This document shows, in pieces, positions 1-7,277 of a stretch of DNA of 31,343 bases. A program made the position numbers and the translations under genes. Numbering within the stretch: position 1 is the first letter of the stretch; the number at the start of each line of letters is the position of its first letter. A model generated the notes under the pieces. That model saw only the letters and a list, made by a program, of their open reading frames with translations, was not told the DNA's origin and searched no databases. The stretch is from Deltaproteobacteria bacterium (GTDB taxonomy: Bacteria; Bdellovibrionota_C; UBA2361; SZUA-149; JAITKM01): positions 1 through 31,343 of the forward strand of contig JAITKM010000061.1 in NCBI GenBank assembly GCA_031278395.1. Direction: 5' to 3'.

Positions 1-449
1 CCTTTATACCGCAGCCACAATTCTTCCGGCGTGGGGAAATCGGCAAGCGCGATTTCTCTGTTCTTGCCATTCTTTATATCGTGTTCGAGAAAAGCGTCGC
101 CGTTTGAACTGTAGGCGAAGGGGATGTCCAAGATTTCGGCGTATTCTATGGCCTGCTGTATACCGGCTCCGACATCGTGCTTGTTGTCTTTGGCTTCGAC
201 GATGGCGAGGGGCAGATTGCGCTTGTAGTAGAGGATATAATCGGCCTTCTTCCTTTTTCCGCGCACGACGGTGTTGCCTTGGACGATGACGCGCCCATCG
301 GTGAAGTTGTATTCCATCCTCATTTGCGATTGCCTATCCCATTTGCAGTCAATCGCAGGCGTGATGAACTTCAGCTTAATATCTTCTTCGGTCATTTCGT
401 GTTTGCTAAACCCGTTGGCCACGCCGTCCCCTCCGTTCGTGCTTCCCAT
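1..449 (-). CDS. hsdR: Type I restriction enzyme R subunit, N-terminal part (partial)
   Basis: First 149 residues of the restriction subunit of a Type I restriction-modification system; the gene leaves the window at its left edge. In the family this subunit translocates DNA using ATP and cuts unmodified DNA in a complex with HsdM and HsdS. Visible is the RecB-like nuclease core: D70 in KKADYILYY, the E85-x-K87 pair in AIVEAKD, and the QxxxY element (Q99, Y103) in QQAIEYAE, followed by FAYSSNGDAFLEHD, a stretch typical of HsdR. The helicase motor lies outside the window. The ATG at 449 lacks a clear ribosome binding site; Met19 (395) is an alternative start. It lies 73 bp after a small XRE gene on the same strand, with a terminator between them. 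Codon use is richer in G+C than the bulk of the window, which suggests acquisition. hsdM and hsdS are not visible here. Confidence 0.9.
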   Translation of the reverse strand, partial: MGSTNGGDGVANGFSKHEMTEEDIKLKFITPAIDCKWDRQSQMRMEYNFTDGRVIVQGNTVVRGKRKKADYILYYKRNLPLAIVEAKDNKHDVGAGIQQAIEYAEILDIPFAYSSNGDAFLEHDIKNGKNREIALADFPTPEELWLRYK

Positions 450-475
450 AATCAATAATTATCGGAAGTTATTAC

Positions 476-511
476 TCAAAAAATATGCACCGTCTGAATG
501 CTTCGCGGTGC
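476..511 (-). terminator. Terminator between XRE gene and hsdR
   Basis: Read on the minus strand, GCACCG (511-506) pairs with CGGTGC (492-487) across a 13-nt loop and is followed by ATATTTTTTGAG. It sits just after the XRE stop codon and before hsdR, so it could end the XRE transcript or limit read-through into hsdR. Confidence 0.55.
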
Positions 512-522
512 CCATTGTTATA

Positions 523-735
523 CTACTCGCCATCTTCAAGGATTTCAGGCGGTATCGGTATGTTTCGTGCCTTGCAAAAGTCGAGGAAGCTTTTGCGGGC
601 GAGCTTGCTGGGGACAACCTGTTTCCTCTCCCAGCGGTTGATGGAGGAATAACTGACGCAAAGCTCTTTCGCCAAAGCCTCTTGGCTCATTTCAAGTTCG
701 CGCCGGATTTTCCGCATATACTCCGTCCAAGTCAT
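523..735 (-). CDS. XRE-family helix-turn-helix regulator (70 aa)
   Basis: Small DNA-binding protein made almost entirely of a Cro/C1-type helix-turn-helix: residues 16-36 read MSQEALAKELCVSYSSINRWE, split here as helix 2 MSQEALAKEL and recognition helix SYSSINRWE. The open frame extends further upstream to 819, but the ATG at 735 is preceded by GGGAGG at 8-nt spacing, a very good ribosome binding site, so this start is preferred. It precedes the Type I restriction subunit on the same strand and may control it, as small XRE proteins often do in restriction-modification loci; that role is inferred from position. Base composition matches hsdR rather than the AT-rich genes to the right. A promoter with an overlapping near-palindrome lies upstream, which would suit self-repression. 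Confidence 0.85.
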   Translation of the reverse strand: MTWTEYMRKIRRELEMSQEALAKELCVSYSSINRWERKQVVPSKLARKSFLDFCKARNIPIPPEILEDGE

Positions 736-766
736 ATCAATGCCTCCCAATAAAGGTTGCTCCAAC

Positions 767-803
767 TGGCATAGATTATGGCACATGATTGTCGAGATTA
801 CAA
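767..803 (-). promoter_or_regulatory. Promoter of XRE gene with overlapping near-palindrome
   Basis: On the minus strand, TTGTAA (803-798), a 17-nt spacer and CATAAT (780-775) form a sigma-70-like promoter, about 40 nt before the chosen XRE start. TGGCATAGATTATGGCA (767-783), a 7-3-7 near-palindrome with one mismatched pair, covers the -10 and is a plausible operator for the XRE protein. Confidence 0.5.
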
Positions 804-868
804 GAAAAAGATGAAACATCGCTAACTGTTGGGCATTGGCGGTTTTGATGGAGCGGATTGAAGGTGGA

Positions 869-899
869 AAGCGGCTGAATCAGGGCGATTCAGCCGCTT
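869..899. repeat. Perfect 13-bp inverted repeat
   Basis: AAGCGGCTGAATC (869-881) and GATTCAGCCGCTT (887-899) are perfect complements around a 5-nt loop. It stands where GC-rich sequence (1-900) gives way to AT-rich sequence, with no gene ending into it. It may be a terminator belonging to the acquired segment or a boundary relic; no T-run follows closely on either strand. Confidence 0.7.
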
Positions 900-1186
900 A
901 GAAAAATTTCATTTGAAATATCCTTGACAACACAGTCCTAAAAAGCTGTTCTTTTAAAACAAAAAAAACAATATAGCGAAAGAATAACTCAAAAAGTTTA
1001 TATTCATTCTACAAGCGAACTAGAACAAAGAGAAATAAAAAAAATCTGTTAATAAAGTTACGCAATATTTCAACTCTCTTAATTTTTAAATTTTATTTTT
1101 GCTCGTTGTTACTGCTTTATACCCCGTTTGATAAATAACTTGCTGGTTATAAAGACACTTGTAGTCTGTAACTTCTATTTTATTAT
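900..1186. other. AT-rich stretch without a recognisable gene
   Basis: I see no convincing ORF, RNA gene or repeat here. Together with 736-899 it makes the gene-free gap between the XRE gene and the lipoprotein gene. Confidence 0.5.
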
Positions 1187-1223
1187 AAAAACCTAAAACC
1201 AACATAACAGATTTTAGGTTTTT
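1187..1223 (-). terminator. Terminator of the YecR-like gene
   Basis: AAAAACCTAAAA (1187-1198) and TTTTAGGTTTTT (1212-1223) form a 12-bp perfect stem with a 13-nt loop, starting 5 nt after the stop codon of the lipoprotein gene. The second arm ends in a T-run when read on the minus strand. Confidence 0.75.
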
Positions 1224-1227
1224 ACTT

Positions 1228-1530
1228 TTAGTTTTTGTCTATGCACTGATATTTTATAACTTCGGTACAAGTTTGCTTCAATCCTTCGTTAAAGCAATTT
1301 ATTTTTGTTAATTGCAAGCTAAGGGCTTGAGCATCTTTATAACTCCACGATTGACAGACCATTTTTGCTCTTTTCTGTTCTGTAGCTATGTCTCTTTTAA
1401 TTGTTTGAAAATTCCCTTTTGATTGAGCTGCAAGAATTATTATGCCATCTGCCCTTGAAGCGTCATAAGGTTCTAACATAACTTCTGAACAACTTACCAA
1501 TAGTAATAAAAAAATAAATTTTTTATACAT
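1228..1530 (-). CDS. YecR-like lipoprotein (100 aa)
   Basis: Predicted small lipoprotein. The N-terminus MYKKFIFLLLLVSC is a charged, hydrophobic signal with lipobox LVSC, so mature Cys14 should be lipidated. The mature part has SRADGIIILAA, then four spaced cysteines in contexts MVCQSWSY, KINCFNEG, KQTCTE and YQCIDK. This arrangement (SRADG, C-x-W-x-Y, paired cysteines, final YQC) matches the YecR-like lipoprotein family as I know it; the function of that family is not established beyond an association with the flagellar regulon in E. coli. It is a single-gene unit with its own terminator and an AT-rich upstream region. No strong ribosome binding site is visible. The family call rests on pattern memory, not on a search. 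Confidence 0.7.
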   Translation of the reverse strand: MYKKFIFLLLLVSCSEVMLEPYDASRADGIIILAAQSKGNFQTIKRDIATEQKRAKMVCQSWSYKDAQALSLQLTKINCFNEGLKQTCTEVIKYQCIDKN

Positions 1531-1726
1531 ATTTCATCTTTAGTTAATGACAATTCGTTGATATCCCCCACCTATACAAAAAAAAGAAGGCATCGTAACG
1601 TATATTTATTTTTGTTTGTAGTATCAAGTTAAAAAAATATTTTAAGTGACATTTAGAAAAAAATAAAAATAATTCAGTTAGATAAAAACTTTTTGTAACT
1701 ATCTAAAATATAAAGATTATAATTTT

Positions 1727-1915
1727 TTATTCTACGGTATTAAAATCTTTAATAGCTATCTTATCAGCTTTAGTTTTCTGCTCCCTAACAAGTTCGTAAA
1801 GCTTCAACTTAATCTTCTTTTCGCCAGCACTCTTGCCAATTAGGTAAAACAACACTAGTGTCGCTATAGTTGTGCTTAAAAGTAACCCGATACCAGAGAG
1901 ACCAGGGAGCTACAT
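1727..1915 (-). pseudogene. Decayed small ORF or repeat-derived remnant
   Basis: On the minus strand an ATG at 1915 is followed at once by TAG and then 60 open codons to TAA at 1727. That frame has a hydrophobic stretch (LLLSTTIATLVLFYLIG) followed by a charged helical tail (GEKKIKLKLYELVREQKTK). A second frame over the same bases reads SVVLPNWQECWRKED and stops at 1809; I have an unverified memory of this peptide as a tail on bacterial hypothetical proteins. Two readable frames and a stop directly after the ATG point to a broken gene or a mobile repeat. Its first ~37 bp belong to the repeat families found at 4350, 20195 and 17167. The rest of the 1531-1920 gap is AT-rich and featureless. Confidence 0.4.
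1878..1914 (-). repeat. Short interspersed repeat, longest copy
   Basis: On the plus strand this starts AAAAGTAACCCGATACCAG and continues into AGAGACCAGGGAGCTAC. The first half recurs at 4350-4367 and 20195-20212; the second half, on the minus strand GTAGCTCCCTGGTCTCT, recurs at 17167-17183 with one mismatch. The joined copy suggests the others are fragments. Confidence 0.55.
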
Positions 1916-1920
1916 GATAG

Positions 1921-3312
1921 ATGGAGATCATGAAAGTTAATAAATTTACTATGTTAAAAATTGCTTTTCATACTTTGGGTTGTCGTAGCAATTACGCTGA
2001 TACGATAGAAATTAAGTTTGCGGTTTTAGAACGTGGCGCAGAAATTGTAGACTTTAATACGCCAGCGGATGTTTATGTTTTAAACACTTGCACCATAACC
2101 AAAGGAGCAGACAAAGACGCTCAACGGATTTTACGGCAACTACGCAAAAAACAACCAACAGCCAGAATTATTGTTGTAGGCTGCTTAGCCGAGTGTGGTT
2201 TTACGCAGTTAGCTGAAAGCTCGTTGGTCGATGCAGTAGTGCAAAAAAAAGACCGCTGGCAACTCACAGATATTATTTTTGGTCTGCGCGCCGATACAGT
2301 TCCGACTTTTAAGGTTGATCTTCTGAATAAACCTTTATCTACCTTACTCAAGGGGCCGGGCGAATTTGTTGGGACAACACAAATGCGCTCACGCTTTCAT
2401 TTGCGAATTCAAAATGGCTGTGAAAATCATTGCACTTATTGTATTGTCCCGCGCACCAGAGGGAAATTCACTTCGCGAAGTCCTGAGAGAATCTTGGAAG
2501 ATATTCAGTTTTTAACAAATTTGGGTTACGAAGAAATTGTGTTGACCGGAACCCATATCGGAGCTTATGGGATAGACCTTGGGTTAAATTTGTTTGAATT
2601 GCTAAAAAAAATTGAAAGCAGTAAAATGCCGCGTATTCGTCTTAGTTCCTTAGATCCTAATGAATTATCAGTTGACTTAATAAATTTGCTTGCGAGCAGT
2701 CCTATATTGTGCAACTATTTACACGTTTGTTTTCAGTCATTCTCAGACAAAATTTTGAAAAGAATGGGACGCCAATACAAACTGGCTGAAGTAGCTAAAA
2801 TGGTTTTCAAAGCCAAAAGTTCAATTAAGAACATATGTATAGGTTCGGATGTAATTTGTGGTTTTCCGGGAGAGAGTAGGGAAGATGTAAACCAAGCCGT
2901 CAAACTGTTTCTTGATTTACCTATTTCTTATTTACATGTTTTTCCGTATTCAGAGCGGTCAGGAACGTCAGCGTCTAAATTAGACGGAGTTGTTCCTCTT
3001 GTTGAGAGAAAGGCTCGCGCGGATTTGTGGCGTTCTTATTCTAAACAAAGGCGAGGCGAATTTTTAAAATCTCTTTGTCATGAACAGCTTGAAATTATTG
3101 TAGAGCAGACTAGGGAACAACAACTATTTGGTATTAGTCGAGAATATGCTGGGGTTAGAGTTGATTTAGCAGAACAAGATTTATCAGCGCTGCCTGCCAT
3201 TGGTTCTCGTTTAAATGTAATGGCACGAACGGTTAATAATGAAAAGGAAATATTATTATGCGATTTTTTGGCAAATCAGCACGCAGTGTTCAAACACGTA
3301 AAAAAGACTTAA
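1921..3312 (+). CDS. mtaB: tRNA t6A37 methylthiotransferase MtaB
   Basis: Radical-SAM enzyme that adds a methylthio group to N6-threonylcarbamoyladenosine at position 37 of ANN-decoding tRNAs. The N-terminal methylthiotransferase domain carries the three ligands of the auxiliary [4Fe-4S] cluster: C21 (LGCRSN), C57 (LNTCTI) and C88 (VVGCLAE). The radical-SAM triad follows at C167, C171 and C174 (GCENHCTYCIVPRTRG), then LTGTHIGAYG and CGFPGE, and a C-terminal TRAM-like region. At 463 aa it has family length. MtaB rather than MiaB or RimO is suggested by the family-like start MLKIAFHTLGCRSN and by the motif set. AGGGAG at 1904-1909 supports the ATG at 1921; Met4 and Met11 are alternatives. The 3' end overlaps the next gene, rnc. 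Confidence 0.93.
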   Translation: MEIMKVNKFTMLKIAFHTLGCRSNYADTIEIKFAVLERGAEIVDFNTPADVYVLNTCTITKGADKDAQRILRQLRKKQPTARIIVVGCLAECGFTQLAESSLVDAVVQKKDRWQLTDIIFGLRADTVPTFKVDLLNKPLSTLLKGPGEFVGTTQMRSRFHLRIQNGCENHCTYCIVPRTRGKFTSRSPERILEDIQFLTNLGYEEIVLTGTHIGAYGIDLGLNLFELLKKIESSKMPRIRLSSLDPNELSVDLINLLASSPILCNYLHVCFQSFSDKILKRMGRQYKLAEVAKMVFKAKSSIKNICIGSDVICGFPGESREDVNQAVKLFLDLPISYLHVFPYSERSGTSASKLDGVVPLVERKARADLWRSYSKQRRGEFLKSLCHEQLEIIVEQTREQQLFGISREYAGVRVDLAEQDLSALPAIGSRLNVMARTVNNEKEILLCDFLANQHAVFKHVKKT

Positions 3313-4343
3313 TGCGTAAGTTAAATAAAAACGATAAAAATTCACTCGGCGAGATAAAAAGTCGTCTTAATATTTGGGACGATTATGCAAGCGAGTTACC
3401 TAAAAAGAAAAAAGAGTATGAGCCTATCAAGAATAGCGAAGATAAGTTTATTATGAAAAGTTATGGAGTTTCTAAACCTCGTGTTGAGCCACAGATTATT
3501 GAATTAACGCATCCTGAAGAACCCTTTCGACTTAATGATTCAACTGAAGAAGATCAAGTCTGGCTTAGTGATATAGAGAGCAAAATTAACTATCGTTTTA
3601 AGAATCGCAATTTGCTGGCAACAGCATTTACGCATCGTTCAGCTTTGGGCTATAAAAACCGGGTTGACTATGAGCGTCTTGAATTTTTGGGTGATGCTGT
3701 TTTGGATTTAGTTATGGCTCAACTGCTTTGTGAGCAGCATAAGGACGCACAAGAAGGGGATTTGTCAAAAATGCGAGCGGCGTTAGTTAATACCGTAACC
3801 TTATCAAAGATTGCTAAAAATTTAAGTTTTAGTAATTGCATAAAAATGGGGCGGAGTGAATTTTTAAGTGGTGGGGCAAATCGTCCCTCAATTTTAGCTG
3901 ATGTTGTGGAAGCGGCAATCGGAGCTGTCTTTTCAGATGGTGGTTATCCCAACGCTTTTCAGGTTATTCGTGGATTATTTGGTGATTTAGTTAAACATGT
4001 TGTGCCGTCAGATCCGAAAACAGAATTGCAAGAGGCTTTGTGGGCCAACGGGAGTGAGCCGCCACAATATTTATTAAAACGTATTGAGGGACCAGAACAT
4101 TCGCCTAATTTCGTTACGGTTGTAGTAGTTGATGGCGAGGTGGTTGGTTTTGGAAATGGCACAACTAAAAAAGCTTCGCAACAATCAGCGGCGGCTTTTG
4201 CCTTAAAACGAATTTCTAAAAATGCTGAAGTTATTTCACTCAAAGCCGGTCAAACTGAAATTATTGAGAGTTTACTTAATTACAATTGTCCAGATCAATC
4301 TAAACCAATAGAGGTGGCAAAATTGGAAAAGGAGTTTATTTGA
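3258..4343 (+). CDS. rnc: Ribonuclease III with N-terminal extension
   Basis: Double-strand-specific endoribonuclease that processes rRNA and mRNA and acts as a dimer. The nuclease domain starts near residue 103 (WLSDIESKINYRFKNRNLL) and has the signature YERLEFLGDAVL with E139, E142 and D146, then LADVVEAAIGAVF with D215 and E218, the expected metal ligands. A double-stranded RNA-binding domain follows (PKTELQEALW to the ASQQSAAAFALKRI helix). Family members are usually 220-250 aa; this one has about 100 extra N-terminal residues, charged and of low complexity, and a short C-terminal tail. AAGGAA at 8-nt spacing favours the ATG at 3258, overlapping mtaB by 55 bp. The alternative ATG at 3312 shares a TAATG with the mtaB stop and would still leave about 84 extra residues. 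Confidence 0.93.
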   Translation: MRFFGKSARSVQTRKKDLMRKLNKNDKNSLGEIKSRLNIWDDYASELPKKKKEYEPIKNSEDKFIMKSYGVSKPRVEPQIIELTHPEEPFRLNDSTEEDQVWLSDIESKINYRFKNRNLLATAFTHRSALGYKNRVDYERLEFLGDAVLDLVMAQLLCEQHKDAQEGDLSKMRAALVNTVTLSKIAKNLSFSNCIKMGRSEFLSGGANRPSILADVVEAAIGAVFSDGGYPNAFQVIRGLFGDLVKHVVPSDPKTELQEALWANGSEPPQYLLKRIEGPEHSPNFVTVVVVDGEVVGFGNGTTKKASQQSAAAFALKRISKNAEVISLKAGQTEIIESLLNYNCPDQSKPIEVAKLEKEFI

Positions 4344-4349
4344 CTAATC

Positions 4350-4367
4350 AAAAGTAACCCGTACCAG
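4350..4367 (-). repeat. Interspersed repeat fragment
   Basis: AAAAGTAACCCGTACCAG, differing by one missing base from the start of the 1878-1914 copy. It lies just after the rnc stop codon. Confidence 0.5.
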
Positions 4368-4370
4368 AAA

Positions 4371-4408
4371 TAATTCCAGAATAATATTCTTCAGGAATTA
4401 ATTTTTTC
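4371..4408 (+). terminator. Terminator of rnc, overlapping the end of the convergent gene
   Basis: TAATTCCAGAATA (4371-4383) pairs with TATTCT plus GGAATTA (4385-4400), with a single-base turn and a 3-nt bulge, and is followed by ATTTTTTC. It lies between convergent genes and includes the stop codon of the minus-strand TPR gene (4391), which it may also terminate. Confidence 0.65.
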
Positions 4409-5242
4409 TAGTTCTACACTGATTTTTTGATTTTCTGGAAACTTTTTAGCTAACTTTTTTAAGCCAGCTTTGAGTTGTTTCCACGAAAGAGTTTTATCAG
4501 AAATTAAAACTTTTAGTTTTAAATCAGCAAGTTTTTCTTCTAACATCTGGATATCTTTAGTTGGTGAGTTTAAAATTAAACGTTCTTGATATTTAATCGC
4601 TTCTTCTACTCTATTTAGCAGCAAAGCAGTTTCAACTATTAAACCTAATATTCGAACGTTATTAGGCTTAGTTTTTAACAAGATTTTTAACTTATCATAT
4701 GCTGCAGAATAGTTACCCGCCTTGTTATTTAGTTCAGTAAAATAAAGTAGCAACTCTGCATTTGTCTGATTTTCATCTGAACAGGATTTCTCAATAATTT
4801 CTAACGCAGCTGAGATATTGTCCTGCCGTTCCATAATCTGTGCTAACAATATACTAGCCAGCAGATGCTTTTTATCTTGAGTTAAAATCTTTTTGGTTAT
4901 CGCTTCTGCCGCTGTTAAATTATCCAGCGCTAACATGCTTCTCGCCTTGATATAGTTTGACTTAATTTTTTGCAGGTTTTTAGAATTTCTAGTAATACTC
5001 CAGATTATTAGTTTCTGATGTAACCCCAATAAAAGAGCAATCAACGCTGTCAGTAAAAGTCCCAAACTAAAAGCAATTAAAACAATTAATGCTAGCGGGG
5101 CAGAAAATTGTCTGCGTGTTGACAAATAAAAAATAGCATTCTCGTGGTTTAAATAAAAAATATACGCTACCACGGACAGGATAAAGAAGAAAAATATTAA
5201 TTTAATAACCCACTTGGTAATTTGTGGAGATAATTTATTCAT
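4391..5242 (-). CDS. LapA/HemY-like membrane protein with TPR domain
   Basis: Two transmembrane helices (about residues 11-32 and 46-73) flank a short loop, followed by a cytoplasmic helical region to residue 283 with TPR-like repeats, for example AAEAITKKILTQDKKHLLAS, NISAALEIIEK, GNYSAAYDKLKILLKTKPNN and RVEEAIKYQERL. The second helix, with LIVLIAFSLGLLLTALIALL, resembles LapA, and the tail resembles the TPR part of LapB; the same two-helix-plus-TPR plan also fits the HemY family. LapA and LapB are separate proteins in E. coli and control LPS synthesis through LpxC stability, so this could be a fusion of both, in an organism with an outer membrane. There is no clear ribosome binding site at ATG 5242. 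It is convergent with rnc and divergent from rnpB. Confidence 0.55.
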   Translation of the reverse strand: MNKLSPQITKWVIKLIFFFFILSVVAYIFYLNHENAIFYLSTRRQFSAPLALIVLIAFSLGLLLTALIALLLGLHQKLIIWSITRNSKNLQKIKSNYIKARSMLALDNLTAAEAITKKILTQDKKHLLASILLAQIMERQDNISAALEIIEKSCSDENQTNAELLLYFTELNNKAGNYSAAYDKLKILLKTKPNNVRILGLIVETALLLNRVEEAIKYQERLILNSPTKDIQMLEEKLADLKLKVLISDKTLSWKQLKAGLKKLAKKFPENQKISVELEKINS

Positions 5243-5342
5243 AGTGACGCTTTGGCTATCATAAATACTTAATTTAATAAATAAAAATAATAAGTTTAAA
5301 AATACTAGCCTTTTTGCAAAAAAAAGTTTATCTAACCGCCCC

Positions 5343-5778
5343 TGTAGAGAATGTCAGGTAATCGCTGTAGCTAGAAGTTATGAAATACTTAAAGTATCTG
5401 GTTTCAAGAATTTATATTCTTGTGGGTTGATCAGAAGGCTAAAGTTCGTAGTAATTTTTAGTTATGGAGGAAAGTCGGGACACCGTAGAGCAAGCTAACT
5501 GATAACGACAGCCAGGAGTGATCTTGAGATAGTGCCGCAGAAAATAACCGCTTTGATAATATAAAAATATTAGAGCAAGGGTGAAACGGTGAGGTAAGAG
5601 CTCACCAGTATAGTTGGTAACAATTATAACTAGGTAAACCTTAGCTGGTGCAAGACTAAACAGAAAGAAGAAAAGCAATTTTCGACAACTGCTCGTTGGT
5701 CTTTGGGTAAGTCGCTTAGATGAATGATTACCACACAATTTTTTGTGAAACAGAATCCCGCTTATAGAATTCTCTACT
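5343..5778 (+). ncRNA. rnpB: RNase P RNA (type A)
   Basis: Catalytic RNA of RNase P, which matures tRNA 5' ends. Recognised from conserved blocks: GGAGGAAAGTCGGGACACC (5466-5484, P4 5' side), GAGGTAAGAGCTCACC (5591-5606), GCAAGACTAAACAG (5649-5662), and TAGATGAATGATTACCAC (5717-5734, P4 3' side), followed by ACAGAATCCCGCTTAT as in the E. coli 3' end. The P1 helix is GTAGAGAAT (5344-5352) with ATTCTCTAC (5769-5777), which sets both ends; a T-run follows directly and acts as terminator. TATCTA at 5329-5334 is a possible -10. Length is about 436 nt. The 99-codon minus-strand ORF inside it is spurious. The rnpA protein gene is not in this window. Confidence 0.95.
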
Positions 5779-5827
5779 TTTTTTAAAAACTTAGAGATTA
5801 CACACTTAACACAAAAAATATTATACT

Positions 5828-6346
5828 ATGGTTATAGTAAAAGATTCGCGCTTAGCAATTAGAAAGTATTATTTGTTTATTGATATGGTAATAATTTTAG
5901 TTTTTATCATCTCCAATATTTTTGTGGCGATGAGTTTTATGAAAACTGATTTTTATACAGGGTATGATGAACAGTTTCGCTCCTCAGAGAGGATATTTTT
6001 TAATTACGCAAAAAGTTATCCTGGTTTTCTTTATATCTTTAAGAGTTTTTGTGCGCCCGGATTTTTTCTAGTCAACAACGTCTCTCATGAACTGTTTAAT
6101 TTTAGTATTATCCTGGTTGAGTTTATCCAAAATAATTTTGGAACTCCTGAAAATATGCCAACTTTTATAAAGATAATAAAATCTTTAATAGCTTCAGCAA
6201 AAGTATGCGAAAACATAGCGTTAAAATTTCCTGCTAATGCAGTTTATAGCTATTCCATTGCTGAAATAATAATTTGTATTAACGCTATTTTCTATGGCTG
6301 GCTGATGAGGTGTTTATTGCATTTTATTCACTTCATGTTGAAATAA
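5828..6346 (+). CDS. Hypothetical membrane protein (172 aa)
   Basis: I do not recognise this protein. It has an N-terminal transmembrane helix (about residues 18-39, DMVIILVFIISNIFVAMSF) after a short basic segment, then an amphipathic middle rich in Phe, Tyr and Ile with two weakly hydrophobic stretches, and a C-terminal hydrophobic helix (about 143-170, AEIIICINAIFYGWLMRCLL). No catalytic motif is visible. It sits between rnpB and the ComF-like gene, 49 nt before the latter on the same strand, so the two may be co-transcribed. Codon use is AT-rich like its neighbours. An open frame of this length with coherent hydrophobic segments supports a real gene. The ATG at 5828 has no clear ribosome binding site. 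Confidence 0.6.
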   Translation: MVIVKDSRLAIRKYYLFIDMVIILVFIISNIFVAMSFMKTDFYTGYDEQFRSSERIFFNYAKSYPGFLYIFKSFCAPGFFLVNNVSHELFNFSIILVEFIQNNFGTPENMPTFIKIIKSLIASAKVCENIALKFPANAVYSYSIAEIIICINAIFYGWLMRCLLHFIHFMLK

Positions 6347-6395
6347 ATATTAAGGAAACTTTTAAAAATTCCCGTTCTCTTGAGATTACTACAAG

Positions 6396-7205
6396 ATGTA
6401 TAGCAGTGGTTTAATTAAGATTGTCTTAGAATATTTGTGTCCGCCACGATGTTTAATTTGCGGACAGGGTTTGCCAACGGTAGTTAATAATAAATTATTG
6501 CAGAGCTATATTTGTTCAGACTGCGAGCGCAAGTTTGATAGCCATTCACTGGTGCCACAAAATCAGGCTACAATCTGTGATAAATGCGGTGAAATTTTTC
6601 AACCACGCACAAAAGAGGATAGAACTTGCCTAATTTGTAGAGTTGCGCCGCTTTTTCCAGACCATCTACGCTCCTTATACACTTATCATCAAGAAAATAA
6701 TGAGCTTCTTCTTTTTAAGTTTAAGTATTTTAATAAATTTAACTTAGCTCTTCCGCTGGCAAATTTAATCAGTAGTCAAATTAATCAGGTTTTTCATACA
6801 ACCAATTGGGATTTAATTATTCCTATTCCCTCAGCGCCAAATTTATTAAAAAAACGTGGTTATAATCATACATATTTATTAGCTAAAGCAGTTGCAAAAG
6901 AATTAAACATAACTTCTTCTGTTAATATTCTAGTTTCCAAGAGGGAGCGAGCTGCTCAAACCTTACTTAGCCCGGAACAACGTTCACAAAATATGCAGGA
7001 CGCTTATAAAATTTCGCCAGCAGGGAAAGAAAAGATTCTTAATAAGAAGATTCTGTTGATTGATGATATGTTGACTACTGGTGCAACTATTAATTCGGCA
7101 AGTCAATTACTAATTGCTAATCAAGTTCAAAGTGTAGATGTTTTAACTCTTTTTCGTTCTTCGCATTTTTCTAAGCATCGCGTTAAAGCTATCCTTAATT
7201 CATAA
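6396..7205 (+). CDS. comF: ComF family phosphoribosyltransferase-like protein
   Basis: ComF/GntX-type protein: an N-terminal zinc-ribbon region and a C-terminal type I phosphoribosyltransferase fold. Cysteine pairs appear as LCPPRCLICG (C15, C19, C22), YICSDC, ICDKCGEIF and RTCLICR. The PRPP-binding loop is ILLIDDMLTTGAT at residues 219-231, with adjacent acids D223 and D224. The segment WDLIIPIPSAPNLLKKRGYNH is the typical ComF block before it, given here as DLIIPIPSAP and KKRGYNH. Family members take part in DNA uptake in competent bacteria; elsewhere the role is unclear. At 269 aa it is slightly longer than the usual 220-245 because of the extended zinc-binding part. It follows the hypothetical membrane gene on the same strand; tRNA-Glu downstream has its own promoter. 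Confidence 0.88.
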   Translation: MYSSGLIKIVLEYLCPPRCLICGQGLPTVVNNKLLQSYICSDCERKFDSHSLVPQNQATICDKCGEIFQPRTKEDRTCLICRVAPLFPDHLRSLYTYHQENNELLLFKFKYFNKFNLALPLANLISSQINQVFHTTNWDLIIPIPSAPNLLKKRGYNHTYLLAKAVAKELNITSSVNILVSKRERAAQTLLSPEQRSQNMQDAYKISPAGKEKILNKKILLIDDMLTTGATINSASQLLIANQVQSVDVLTLFRSSHFSKHRVKAILNS

Positions 7206-7232
7206 TTATTAGACTGCAACCCTCGAATAGAT

Positions 7233-7261
7233 TTGACTTTTTGAAGCTTTATCTATATATC
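7233..7261 (+). promoter_or_regulatory. Promoter of tRNA-Glu
   Basis: TTGACT (7233-7238), a 17-nt spacer and TATATC (7256-7261), ending 16 nt before the mature tRNA. Confidence 0.6.
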
Positions 7262-7277
7262 CCACGACATTTTTGGC

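Noticed and set aside
487-503. CCGTCTGAA, resembling the core of the Neisseria DNA uptake sequence
   Set aside because: Only one 9-base match inside a terminator; a single occurrence can be chance.
104-753. Three overlapping plus-strand ORFs at the left edge
   Set aside because: They are antisense to hsdR and the XRE gene, whose protein motifs are clear.
1910-1915. ATG-TAG suggesting stop-codon reassignment
   Set aside because: trpS and ilvB end in TAG and rnc ends in TGA at expected lengths, so the code is standard.
5439-5738. 99-codon minus-strand ORF
   Set aside because: Lies entirely inside the RNase P RNA; the conserved RNA blocks explain the sequence.
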